Shown one piece after another: positions 5,493 to 12,285 of a stretch of 13,371 nt of DNA. The notes under the pieces are model-generated. The model worked only from the letters and a program-made list of their open reading frames with translations, was not told the origin of the DNA and ran no database searches. This stretch comes from Maricaulis sp036231565 (lineage in GTDB: Bacteria > Pseudomonadota > Alphaproteobacteria > Caulobacterales > Maricaulaceae): NCBI GenBank assembly GCA_036231565.1, contig JAZAHA010000010.1:1-13371 (forward strand). The letters are read 5' to 3'. Numbering within the stretch: the stretch's first letter is position 1; each line of letters starts with the position of its first letter. A program made the position numbers and the translations under genes.

Positions 5493-7637
5493 CTATGCCG
5501 CCCGGATGTTGGCGAGGAAGCCGTCGACCTGGTCGCGCAGCAGTTCGGACTGGCGCGAGAGATCCTTGGCTGCGTCCAGTACCTGCACGGATGCCGTGCG
5601 GGACTCGCTGGCAGCCTCGTTCACGCCCGCGATATTGACCGTCACGTCGCGGGTTCCGGTTGCGGCCTCCTGGACATTGCTGGCGATCTCGCGCGTTGCG
5701 GCGGCCTGTTCTTCCATGGCATCGGAGATCGAGCCTGCGATCCGGTTCAGATCGGCAATCGCCCCGGCCACCGAACCGATCGCTTTCGCCGAAACGCCGG
5801 TTGCGCTCTGGATTTCCTCGATCTGCTGGGAAATTTCCGTGGTGGCGCCGGCGGTCTGGGCGGCGAGCTGTTTCACTTCCTGGGCGACGATGGCAAAGCC
5901 CTTGCCGGCCTCGCCTGCGCGGGCGGCCTCAATGGTCGCGTTGAGCGCCAGGAGGTTGGTCTGCTCGGCAATGTCCTGGATCAGCGACACCACGGTGCCG
6001 ATACGATTGGCCGCTTCGGTCAGCGCCTCGACCCGCCGCACGGTGACGCTGGCCTCTTCCTCAGCCGTGGTGGCTCGCTGCGAGCTTTCGACCGCCTGAC
6101 GGCCGATCTCGCCGATGGAGGCCGACATCTCCTCGGCCGCCGTCGCAACGGTTTCCACATTGGCGGTGGCCTGCTCGGCTGATGCGGCAACAGATACGGC
6201 CTGATTGCTGGTCTGTTCTGAGGAGGCCGACAGGCTCTCGGCCGATTGGGACAGCTGGGAGGCGGCGCTCGCCAGTGCGGACACGACGGCCCCGACCGAG
6301 TTCTCGAACTCTTCGGCAAGGCGCAGGCGTTCGGCCTTCATGCGCTCGGCCGCGGCTGCTTCGGCGTCGGCACTTTCCCGCTCCAGCCGGGCCTTGTCGA
6401 CAAGGCTCTGCTTGAACTGGTCGATCGTTTCCGCCAGGGCGCCGATCTCGTCCTGGCGGTCGCGATGGGGTACCTCGATCTGCAGATCGCCGGCGGCCAC
6501 GGAGCGGGTGACATCGGTGAGGGTCTGGAGCGGCTTTGCGGCCTTCATGGCAATCCAGACACCGATGGCGCCGACAAGCAGGGTGAGAACGATGGCGGCC
6601 ACGAGGAGGGTAATGGTCAGTGATCGCGAAGCAGCCAGCGCTTCGGCCTGTGTCATGGTCACGACAGTCGCCCATCGAACGCCATGAAACTCGGTCGGTG
6701 CGACGGCTGCAAAGACCCGGTTGCCGAGGTGGTCCATGGTCTCGATCACGCTGTGCTGGTTGGTGACCATGGCGGCCTCGATGGCATCGCCGGCGCGTTG
6801 CTCCAGAATGGTGGAACCGTCGGCGAAGCGCGTATCGGTGCGCATCAAACCGTCATCGCCGATAATGTAGGCCTCGCCGGTCTCGCCCAAACCGGTAAGG
6901 GCACCGGCTACAGCATTCAACCGGCTGATCGGCATCTGGAAAACGAGAACGCCGGCCCGGTTGCCGCCATCATCGAAAACGGGAGTCGCGATGAAGCTGG
7001 CCGGTGCGTCGTTGCTGGGCGCGTAAGGTGCGAAGTCGATAAAGGCGATTTCCGAGGCCGGCAGCGCCGACGCCTGGCGATAGATGTGCCCGAGGTCGGT
7101 GTCACGGTGCGGACCGCGCATCAGGTTGGTGGCAAAGTCGGCCTCCTTGAACACCGAGTAGACGAGGTCGCCATCCGTGTTGAACAGGAAGACGTCATAA
7201 TAGCCCCGCGCCCGCAGAAAGCTGCGGAACCACGGATGAAATGTTGCGTGAGCAGCGCTGTAGGCGGAGCCGTCACGGGCAGCGTCCAGGTTTTCGCGTT
7301 CACCGACAGGATGCGGGTTTTCGGCGATATAGGCGCGTTGCAGGTGTGCCGTGGCGTTCTGACCCAGCGCGCGCCAGGAGGCATCGAACGCATTGAGCGC
7401 TGCCAGCGTGTTCGGATTGCTCGCGACGGTCGCGATGTCCTGATTGATGGATTCCAGATAGTCGGAGATCTGGTCGGACCGTGCGTCCGCGACGGCATAG
7501 AGCCGGGTTTCTGCGGCCTGTTTGGAGGCTTCCTGACTGCGCCACACGGCCGTCGTTCCGAGAACGACACCCAGTGCGACACAACCCACAAAACCGATAA
7601 GCCCGAATTTCACGGCAATACTGAGTCTGGAAAGCAT
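5493..7637 (-). CDS. Methyl-accepting chemotaxis protein with periplasmic Cache domain
   Basis: This 714-aa inner-membrane chemoreceptor senses a periplasmic ligand and controls the kinase CheA. TM1 spans about residues 9-32. The periplasmic part, about 33-336, looks like a double Cache domain (GYYDVFLFNTDGDLVYSVFK near 170 and GETGEAYIIGDDGLMRTDTR in the distal module). TM2 is at 340-364 (LTITLLVAAIVLTLLVGAIG). HAMP follows at about 365-416 (KPLQTLTDVTRSVAAGDLQI, QDEIGALAETIDQF). The long coiled-coil signalling domain has its conserved hairpin tip around 552-585 (AEQTNLLALNATIEAARAGE, GFAIVAQEVKQLA). There is no C-terminal CheR/CheB pentapeptide. The ligand is unknown. GGAG precedes the ATG. 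It is followed directly by the TorF-like porin gene, suggesting sensing and uptake of a related compound, which is inference. Confidence 0.95.
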   Translation of the reverse strand: MLSRLSIAVKFGLIGFVGCVALGVVLGTTAVWRSQEASKQAAETRLYAVADARSDQISDYLESINQDIATVASNPNTLAALNAFDASWRALGQNATAHLQRAYIAENPHPVGERENLDAARDGSAYSAAHATFHPWFRSFLRARGYYDVFLFNTDGDLVYSVFKEADFATNLMRGPHRDTDLGHIYRQASALPASEIAFIDFAPYAPSNDAPASFIATPVFDDGGNRAGVLVFQMPISRLNAVAGALTGLGETGEAYIIGDDGLMRTDTRFADGSTILEQRAGDAIEAAMVTNQHSVIETMDHLGNRVFAAVAPTEFHGVRWATVVTMTQAEALAASRSLTITLLVAAIVLTLLVGAIGVWIAMKAAKPLQTLTDVTRSVAAGDLQIEVPHRDRQDEIGALAETIDQFKQSLVDKARLERESADAEAAAAERMKAERLRLAEEFENSVGAVVSALASAASQLSQSAESLSASSEQTSNQAVSVAASAEQATANVETVATAAEEMSASIGEIGRQAVESSQRATTAEEEASVTVRRVEALTEAANRIGTVVSLIQDIAEQTNLLALNATIEAARAGEAGKGFAIVAQEVKQLAAQTAGATTEISQQIEEIQSATGVSAKAIGSVAGAIADLNRIAGSISDAMEEQAAATREIASNVQEAATGTRDVTVNIAGVNEAASESRTASVQVLDAAKDLSRQSELLRDQVDGFLANIRAA

Positions 7638-7757
7638 GGAGAGCTCCGCTACCTACGTCGCCCCCGAATAGAATTGCCAAACGTTAAATCGAATTTACGT
7701 TTAAAGCCCTGAAATGAATTTATTATTCAGTAGGTAAGTCGAACGTAGCACAATACT
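7638..7757 (-). promoter_or_regulatory. AT-rich promoter region of the chemoreceptor-porin operon
   Basis: This 120-bp gap is clearly AT-richer than the surrounding genes. It contains a near-perfect inverted repeat at 7679-7702 (AAACG-t-TAAAT, CGA, ATTTA-CGTTT, one extra T on one side) and a second weaker one at about 7710-7731 (CTGAA...TTCAG). TTAA elements occur here, but not at the N7 spacing of a CtrA site, and no clear -35/-10 pair was found. A regulatory role is inferred from composition and position. Confidence 0.45.
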
Positions 7758-9032
7758 CTACCCTTGGTCACGCCGATCAATCCGGGCGTGTGTCTGTTGG
7801 TCCGCGCCGCATTCGATCAATTCCGCCGCGCGCGCCGTGCCGTCTTCCTTGGCCAGCTCCTTCCCGATCAGCTTGCACCGCGCCTGCCAGGTTTCGCTGG
7901 TCTCGATCTTTTTCAGTGCGCGCGCAAAGCGGTTTGCCGTGAAGCGTGAAGGACGTAGCGGGGCCGGACCGAGGCCCTGCTCGCGAAGCCGCTCGCCCCA
8001 CCAGGGCTGGTCGACCATGAAGGGAATGATGAGGCTGGGCCGTCCGGCGCTCAGCGCGGCGGCCGTGGTGCCGGCGCCGCCATGGTGCACAATGGTCCGG
8101 CAACGCGGGAAGAGTTTCGCATGGGGGGCGCTGTCGATGACGTGAATGCTGTCGTTCGCGGTGGCAGGCAGATTTGCCCAGCCCCGTGCGATCACGCCGC
8201 GCAGCCCCGCTTGCCGCAAACCGTCGATGGCGGCCTCGGCCAGCTCTGTCGCGTGGCCGGACACCATGGATCCGAAACCGACATAAACCGGTGGCGGACC
8301 TGAATTGAGAAAGCCCTCCAGCGCCGGGGCCAGCGGCGCGGGATCATCGAGCATCCAGTAGCCGGTGAGATGTGTGTGGGCATCCCAGTCGTCAGGCCGG
8401 GGCACGATGAGGGGCGAGTTGGCGATCAGGCGCAGGCAGGGCCGGCCGGCGAAGATGTCGTGCCGGATCGCGCTGCCAACCGGTTGAAGCCCGAGTTCGG
8501 TGCGCGCCGCATTTACCCGCTTGCGGAAAGGCGCCATGGCAAAGTCCAGCGGCCGCCAGGACAGACGGTTCCAGAAACGCCCGTGATCCTTCGCGAGCGT
8601 GCCGGGCATGGGGAAGGCGTGCGTCGGGGCGATGGCCGGCAGGGGTGCCGTCATCACAAAGCCGGCGCCGGCAGCTTCGGCGCCTGTCGCCGAAAACAGG
8701 CATTTGGGATGGGCGACGACCATGTCGGCGCCGCGCGCGCCTTCAATGCCTTCCGTCAGCGTCGCCTCGATCATCGGGTCCACCATGCGGCGGCGATAGC
8801 GGAAGGCATTGAGCGGATTGCGCGTCAGGCCCAGCGCATCGGCCTCGCGCAGATAGGCCCCCATATCGATATCGAAAGCCCGGGCGGCCAGGCCGAAATC
8901 TTCCACCCAGGCCGTGAAATCCCGGGGCACGGAGAGGGTGACGTCATGCCCCCGCCTCTGCAGCTCCAGCCCGAGCGCGATATAGGGCTGCACGTCACCG
9001 CGCGTTCCGAACGCATGAACAGCAATCTTCAT
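7758..9032 (-). CDS. Glycosyltransferase, GT1/GT28 type (sterol glucosyltransferase-like)
   Basis: This 424-aa enzyme has the GT-B fold and is predicted to move a sugar from a nucleotide-sugar donor to a lipid or small-molecule acceptor. The N-terminal GT28-like domain opens MKIAVHAFGTRGDVQPYIAL with the glycine-rich GTRGD loop at residues 9-13. The C-terminal half has VGFGSM (251-256) and the donor-binding PSPG-like region APHAKLFPRCRTIVHHGGAG (302-321) through RPSLIIPFMVDQPWWGERL. H316/H317 and the GGAGT loop should contact the nucleotide diphosphate. This is the layout of sterol and macrolide glucosyltransferases and related UGTs. The acceptor is unknown. AGGGA lies about 9 nt before the ATG. 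The symporter gene is 73 bp upstream on the same strand, so shared transcription is possible. Confidence 0.87.
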   Translation of the reverse strand: MKIAVHAFGTRGDVQPYIALGLELQRRGHDVTLSVPRDFTAWVEDFGLAARAFDIDMGAYLREADALGLTRNPLNAFRYRRRMVDPMIEATLTEGIEGARGADMVVAHPKCLFSATGAEAAGAGFVMTAPLPAIAPTHAFPMPGTLAKDHGRFWNRLSWRPLDFAMAPFRKRVNAARTELGLQPVGSAIRHDIFAGRPCLRLIANSPLIVPRPDDWDAHTHLTGYWMLDDPAPLAPALEGFLNSGPPPVYVGFGSMVSGHATELAEAAIDGLRQAGLRGVIARGWANLPATANDSIHVIDSAPHAKLFPRCRTIVHHGGAGTTAAALSAGRPSLIIPFMVDQPWWGERLREQGLGPAPLRPSRFTANRFARALKKIETSETWQARCKLIGKELAKEDGTARAAELIECGADQQTHARIDRRDQG

Positions 9033-9044
9033 CGGACGCTTCCC

Positions 9045-9093
9045 TGCCAGCCCCGCCGGGGCACCGGCAGCCGGCCCGTATCATGCCGGCCGG
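9045..9093 (-). other. Paired hairpins in the symporter-glycosyltransferase spacer
   Basis: Two stems fill most of the 73-bp spacer: CCGGCC-n11-GGCCGG (9071-9093) and TGCC-n-GCCCC-gcc-GGGGC-nnn-GGCA (9045-9069). No U-tract follows on the minus strand, so they are not convincing intrinsic terminators. They could stabilise the upstream mRNA end or limit access to the adjacent glycosyltransferase ribosome-binding site. Confidence 0.35.
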
Positions 9094-9105
9094 ATGCGTC
9101 GGTGC

Positions 9106-10380
9106 CTAGATGGTAGCCGGGTCGCGGAAGCGTTCCTCGTCCAGCTCGCCTTCCCACTTGGCCACGGCCGTGGCGACAGCGGCGTCGCCGGTCACGTTCA
9201 CCGCGGTGCGCGCCATGTCCATGATCCGGTCCACCGGCAGGATGAAGCCGACAATGATCGCCGTGTGCTCGGGCGTGACACCGAAGGTTTCCAGCACGAT
9301 GGCCAGCAGGAAGAGCGAAGCCGAGGGAATGCCCGCGGCGCCGATCGACACGATGGCCGCCGTGAAGGCGATCATGACGTAGTTCATGAAGGTCAGGTCG
9401 TAACCGAAGGCCTGGGCGGTGAAGAGTGCCAGGATGCCCAGATAGAGCGCGGTGCCGTCCATATTGATCGTCGCGCCCAGCGGCAGGACGGAGCCGGCAA
9501 CCGATTTCTTGACGCTCAGATTGTCCGAGGCGGCGGCGATCGTGACCGGCAGGGTCGCCGAGGACGAGGCGGTGGAATAGGCCACCGCGATCGGGTCGGT
9601 CATGCCGCGGAAGAAGCGCACCAGCGGCAGGTTCAGGACGACGCGGATCAGCAGGCCATAGGTGATGATGGCGTGGGCGATCAGGCCCAGATAGACCGCG
9701 ACGATCAGGGTCAGGATGGCTTGCAGCGCCTCGATGCCCTGGCTGGCGGCGGTATAGGTGACGAGAGCGAAGACACCGAAGGGCGCGACTTCCATCACAT
9801 AGTGGGTGATTTTCAACACCACGTCGGAGGCCGAGTTGAACAGGTCCGCCACCGGCTTGCCGGCCTTGCCGACAGCGATGATGCCGACGCCCAGCAGCAG
9901 CGAGAAGAAGATGATGGCCAGCACGTCGCCATCGGCCAGCGCCGCGACCGGATTGGTCGGCACGATTTCTAGCAGGCGATCGGTGATGGAGGGCGCTTCC
10001 GTCGAGACGGGCGCAGGTTCGACGCCTTCAAAGTCCACGCCCACACCCGGGCGGAAAATGGTGCCGAAGGTGAGGCCGATAATGTTGGCGAAGATCGTGG
10101 TGACGAAATAGGCGGCGATCGTCTTGAGGCCGAGCGAGCCCAGCTTGGACGGCTTGCCCATGGCGATCACACCGGCCACGAGGGTGGTGAAGATCAGCGG
10201 CACGATCAGCATGCGGATCAGGTTGATGAAGAGATCGCCGACCGGGCGCAGCCAGGTCTCGATCCAGGCGGTGGCCGCCTCCTGGCCCATCGTGCCGGAA
10301 ATGACGAGGCCGGTCGCCACGCCCAGAACCAGCGCCGCAAGCACGCGTTGCCACAGTTTGATCTTGAACCACCAGCGCAT
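9106..10380 (-). CDS. Dicarboxylate/amino acid:cation symporter, probably Na+:glutamate/aspartate
   Basis: This is a 424-aa inner-membrane transporter of the DAACS (SLC1-like) family. Visible landmarks are the serine-rich re-entrant loop HP1 (YSTASSSATLPVT, 269-280), the NMDGT cation-binding motif (306-310), HP2 (GAAGIPSAS, 347-355) and the TM8 signature DRIMDMARTAVNVTGD (384-399). D384, D388, R391, T392, N395 and D399 fall at a constant offset of 6 from GltPh D390, D394, R397, T398, N401 and D405, the known substrate and sodium ligands. This argues for an acidic amino acid rather than C4-dicarboxylate substrate, because DctA proteins have a different TM8 motif. An insertion-like loop EGVEPAPVSTEAPS (118-131) is periplasmic. 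A GGGGAG ribosome-binding site precedes the ATG. Confidence 0.9.
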   Translation of the reverse strand: MRWWFKIKLWQRVLAALVLGVATGLVISGTMGQEAATAWIETWLRPVGDLFINLIRMLIVPLIFTTLVAGVIAMGKPSKLGSLGLKTIAAYFVTTIFANIIGLTFGTIFRPGVGVDFEGVEPAPVSTEAPSITDRLLEIVPTNPVAALADGDVLAIIFFSLLLGVGIIAVGKAGKPVADLFNSASDVVLKITHYVMEVAPFGVFALVTYTAASQGIEALQAILTLIVAVYLGLIAHAIITYGLLIRVVLNLPLVRFFRGMTDPIAVAYSTASSSATLPVTIAAASDNLSVKKSVAGSVLPLGATINMDGTALYLGILALFTAQAFGYDLTFMNYVMIAFTAAIVSIGAAGIPSASLFLLAIVLETFGVTPEHTAIIVGFILPVDRIMDMARTAVNVTGDAAVATAVAKWEGELDEERFRDPATI

Positions 10381-10430
10381 GGTCTATCTCCCCCTGAACG
10401 CGGTCTCCACGCCGCGCAAACAGACCCCGC

Positions 10431-10458
10431 ACACTAGTGGGTGAGCGAAAAGCGTCAA
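10431..10458 (-). promoter_or_regulatory. Candidate promoter of the symporter gene
   Basis: On the minus strand TTGACG followed by C (10458-10453) matches the alphaproteobacterial -35 form TTGACGS. TAGTGT (10436-10431), preceded by AC, is a weak -10 at 16 bp. It lies 50 bp upstream of the symporter start and just after the stop of the small membrane protein gene. The -35 is good and the -10 is poor. Confidence 0.35.
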
Positions 10459-10489
10459 TCTTGCTGCCGCAATGCGACTGCAGTGCGTT

Positions 10490-10792
10490 CTAGCGGGAGC
10501 GGGGGGCGTAGGTGGCCTTGAGAAGCGCGGCCGGCAGCGTGATGGCCGAACCGGCCAGACCGGCCAGCAGGCAGAGTGCGCTCGGCAGGCCGGCAGCGGT
10601 CAGCACACCGGCTGCGACCAAGCCCAGCGAGGTGAGCGCCGGCAGGGCAATCCGCAGCCAGGACACGTCGGCATAGTGCGACGCGCGGGACATGGTCTCC
10701 CTGGAGAACCACATCCGGCCATCGTGTTCACCGGTGTCGGTGCGATGGGCCCGCTTGGGTAGCGGATCGAGCGTATGGTCGATCATGGACAT
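10490..10792 (-). CDS. Small membrane protein, unknown function
   Basis: This 100-aa hypothetical protein has a polar N-terminal 43 residues (MSMIDHTLDPLPKRAHRTDT, then GEHDGRMWFSRETMSR), followed by two predicted spans at about 44-66 and 70-92 and a basic end (YAPRSR). No family is recognised. There is no clear ribosome-binding site; instead a consensus -10 ends seven bases before the ATG, so the transcript is predicted to begin at or next to the start codon. A second ATG two codons in (10786) is an alternative start. It lies between the ahpD terminator and the symporter promoter, so it is probably monocistronic. The well-formed promoter is the main support that it is a gene. Confidence 0.6.
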   Translation of the reverse strand: MSMIDHTLDPLPKRAHRTDTGEHDGRMWFSRETMSRASHYADVSWLRIALPALTSLGLVAAGVLTAAGLPSALCLLAGLAGSAITLPAALLKATYAPRSR

Positions 10793-10798
10793 ACGCTC

Positions 10799-10826
10799 AT
10801 TATACGGAATTTATACGCACGCGCAA
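10799..10826 (-). promoter_or_regulatory. Strong promoter predicting a leaderless mRNA
   Basis: On the minus strand, TTGCGC (10826-10821) and a perfect consensus TATAAT (10804-10799) are spaced by 16 bp. The expected transcription start, seven bases past the -10, is 10792, the A of the ATG of the small membrane protein. The -35 lies inside the left arm of the large inverted repeat at 10813-10848, so a protein bound there would affect promoter use. Confidence 0.55.
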
Positions 10827-10848
10827 TCTGATCCTTGCGCGTGCGTAT
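10813..10848. promoter_or_regulatory. Perfect 14-8-14 inverted repeat, likely operator
   Basis: ATACGCACGCGCAA (10813-10826), spacer TCTGATCC, and TTGCGCGTGCGTAT (10835-10848) form a perfect 14-bp inverted repeat. The near arm carries the -35 of the small membrane protein promoter. On the plus strand it is followed by TTTC, and on the minus strand by AAATTCC, so neither side has a good terminator tract; the ahpD terminator is a separate stem at 10866-10895. The alternating CACGCGC core could also adopt unusual DNA structure. Confidence 0.5.
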
Positions 10849-10855
10849 TTTCACC

Positions 10856-10895
10856 GGAAAACAACCCGGTGCGCCGGGGTCTTCAGGCGCACCGG
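10856..10895 (-). terminator. Intrinsic terminator of ahpC-ahpD
   Basis: On the minus strand a perfect 10-bp stem CCGGTGCGCC/GGCGCACCGG (10895-10886 and 10875-10866, 10-nt loop) is followed at once by GTTGTTTTCC. It begins 22 bp past the ahpD stop. A GC-rich stem followed by a U-rich run is the classical rho-independent form. Confidence 0.75.
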
Positions 10896-10917
10896 AATTT
10901 CACGATATCGCCAAAAA

Positions 10918-11439
10918 TCAGCTTTCGGCGGCGATGACGTGCGCCACGGCATTCACCGTTGCGGCGATCCGCACGGCGGTCTGGATCTGGGCCGCGGTCA
11001 GCCCGTGCTTGCGCAGTTCGGCTTCGTGGCTGTCGATGCACAGGCCGCAACCATTGATCGCTGACACGGCCAGCGACCACAGCTCGAAATCGCCCTTGTC
11101 GACGCCGGGATTGGCGATGACATTCATGCGCAGCTTGGCCGGCAGCGAACCGTATTCCTTGTTCTTGGACAGGTGCAGGAAGCGGTAATAGACATTGTTC
11201 ATGCCCATGATCGCCGAGGCTGCCTTGGCCGCCGAGACGGCCTCCGGGCTCAGCACTTCTTCCGCTGCCGCCGACAGGGCAGCCAGCGTCTTCGGTTCGC
11301 CGACGGCGTGAGCAGAGGCGAGGAAAGTGCCCCACTTCTTCTGGTCGTCCAGTTCGGTTTCGCGCGCCAGCGAGGACAGGTTCAGCTTCAGGTCCTTGGC
11401 GTAGTCGGGCAGGTCGTTTTTCAGCGCATCGAGGCTCAT
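10918..11439 (-). CDS. ahpD: Alkyl hydroperoxide reductase AhpD
   Basis: AhpD is a cytoplasmic, all-helical thiol-disulfide protein that in mycobacteria passes electrons from lipoylated SucB and Lpd to AhpC. The 173-aa length matches the family. The active site INGCGLCIDSHEAELRKHG contains the CxxC pair C131 and C134 and H138, with E119 upstream (DFELW). These correspond to M. tuberculosis C130, C133, H137 and E118, so the full catalytic relay is present. MSLDALKNDLPDYAKDLKLN is a typical start, and AAGGAGAG precedes the ATG. It follows ahpC on the same strand after a 174-bp structured spacer and is closed by the terminator at 10856-10895. It is probably under OxyR control together with ahpC, which is inference from context. 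Confidence 0.95.
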   Translation of the reverse strand: MSLDALKNDLPDYAKDLKLNLSSLARETELDDQKKWGTFLASAHAVGEPKTLAALSAAAEEVLSPEAVSAAKAASAIMGMNNVYYRFLHLSKNKEYGSLPAKLRMNVIANPGVDKGDFELWSLAVSAINGCGLCIDSHEAELRKHGLTAAQIQTAVRIAATVNAVAHVIAAES

Positions 11440-11466
11440 CGGGCTCTCCTTCAGGGGAAACCACGC

Positions 11467-11623
11467 GCGGCCGGACGGGCCGCAATCGCTTGGAATTTAC
11501 GGGGTCGAGGACAAGGGTGCCCCGATACCGGCCGGTCTATTGAAGAGGCCGGCACCGGGGCAAACCGATGGCGCGCGAGGGTGGCGCCATCAGCCGGGGG
11601 TCTTTTTGGCCGCTTATGCGGCC
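11467..11623 (-). other. Hairpin-rich spacer between ahpC and ahpD
   Basis: Four inverted repeats lie in series in the spacer. In plus-strand coordinates they are GCGGCC-ggacg-GGCCGC (11467-11483); TGCCCCG-ata-CCGGCC...GGCCGG-cac-CGGGGCA (11518-11562); GATGGCGC-n9-GCGCCATC (11567-11591); and GGCCGC-ttat-GCGGCC (11608-11623), which spans the ahpC stop codon. None is followed by a U-tract on the minus strand. They may set the ahpC:ahpD ratio by stabilising or processing the mRNA, or partly attenuate transcription. Confidence 0.45.
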
Positions 11624-12165
11624 AGCGTGTCGCCGCCGACGGCGCGGTTGCAGGGGCACAGCTCGTCCGTCTGCAGGGCGTCGAGCACGCGCAGCGTGTC
11701 TTCCGGGTTGCGGCCGACATTCAGGTTGGTCGCATAGACGTGCTGGATGACGCCGTCCGGGTCGACGATGTAGGTGTAGCGGTAGGCCACGCCTTCCGGG
11801 GAGCGGATGCCCAGGCTGTCGACCAGCGAGCCGGTCGTGTCGGCGAACTGCCAGTGACCGAGCTTGTCGAGATCCGGGTGCTCGCGGCGCCAGGCCAGCT
11901 TGCAGAATTCATTGTCGGTCGAACCGGTCAGCACGACGGCGTCACGGTCGGAGAATTCTTCGGCCAGATTGTTGAAGGCCACGATCTCGGTCGGGCACAC
12001 GAAGGTGAAGTCCTTCGGGTAGAAAACGAGGACCTTCCACTTGCCTTCGAAGCTGTCCTGCGTGACGGCCTCGAACGCGGATTCGCCGTTTTCCTCGTGA
12101 TTGTTGAAGCCCGGCTTCACACCGGTGACTTCGAAATCGGGAAGCTTGTCGCCAATACCCAGCAT
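11614..12165 (-). CDS. ahpC: Peroxiredoxin AhpC, three-cysteine type
   Basis: AhpC is a cytoplasmic 2-Cys peroxiredoxin that reduces hydrogen peroxide, organic hydroperoxides and peroxynitrite. The active site FYPKDFTFVCPTE holds the peroxidatic C57 with P50 and T54. The C-terminal DELCPCNRAVGG holds C170 and C172. Two cysteines separated by one residue at this place are the layout of M. tuberculosis AhpC (C61, C174, C176), the form reduced by AhpD, which is encoded next door. The frame is open to 12342, but the start at 12165 (MLGIGDKLPDF) is chosen because GGAGAG lies just before it and the family begins there; it gives 183 aa. It is divergent from oxyR, whose product probably activates it. 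Confidence 0.95.
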   Translation of the reverse strand: MLGIGDKLPDFEVTGVKPGFNNHEENGESAFEAVTQDSFEGKWKVLVFYPKDFTFVCPTEIVAFNNLAEEFSDRDAVVLTGSTDNEFCKLAWRREHPDLDKLGHWQFADTTGSLVDSLGIRSPEGVAYRYTYIVDPDGVIQHVYATNLNVGRNPEDTLRVLDALQTDELCPCNRAVGGDTLAA

Positions 12166-12285
12166 AGGTCTCTCCATTGAGTGCGGCCGGCTTGTGCCGG
12201 CGTTTGTGATGGGGGCCGTATGACGCAGCGCAACAGACAAATCCAATGGATTGTTTCTGGGCGAGCCATAACTATTATCAATACC
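12166..12285. promoter_or_regulatory. ahpC-oxyR divergent promoter region
   Basis: This 120-bp intergenic region contains two LysR-type candidate sites: ATAA-CTA-TTAT (12268-12278), which covers the oxyR -10, and AATCC-AAT-GGATT (12240-12252), next to the oxyR -35. A hairpin GCCGGC-acaa-GCCGGC (12201-12186) lies in the ahpC leader, 21 bases before its start. For ahpC a weak TTGGAT/TCATAC pair at 17 bp could be the promoter, with its -35 inside the second palindrome, as expected for OxyR activation. No exact E. coli OxyR consensus (ATAG-N7-CTAT) was found. Confidence 0.5.
12251..12278 (+). promoter_or_regulatory. oxyR promoter predicting a leaderless mRNA
   Basis: TTGTTT (12251-12256) and TATTAT (12273-12278) are spaced by 16 bp. 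The expected start point is 12285-12286, at the ATG of oxyR, and no ribosome-binding site precedes that ATG. The -10 overlaps a palindrome suited to autorepression by OxyR. Confidence 0.45.

Noticed and set aside
4343..5638. 431-codon plus-strand frame across the DUF1475-like and porin genes
   Set aside because: It runs antisense through two well-supported genes and part of the chemoreceptor gene, and has no recognisable domain.
5391..6182. Plus-strand frame opposite the chemoreceptor signalling domain
   Set aside because: The repetitive glycine/leucine-rich translation is a shadow of the coiled-coil coding sequence on the minus strand.
10813..10848. Large inverted repeat read as a rho-independent terminator
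   Set aside because: Neither strand has an adequate U-run after it, and the ahpD transcript already has a good terminator at 10856-10895; the operator reading fits the overlapping -35 better.
12181..12285. Upstream start for OxyR giving a 349-aa protein
   Set aside because: The extra residues do not resemble a LysR N-terminus, and the region carries the promoter and operator-like sites shared with ahpC.
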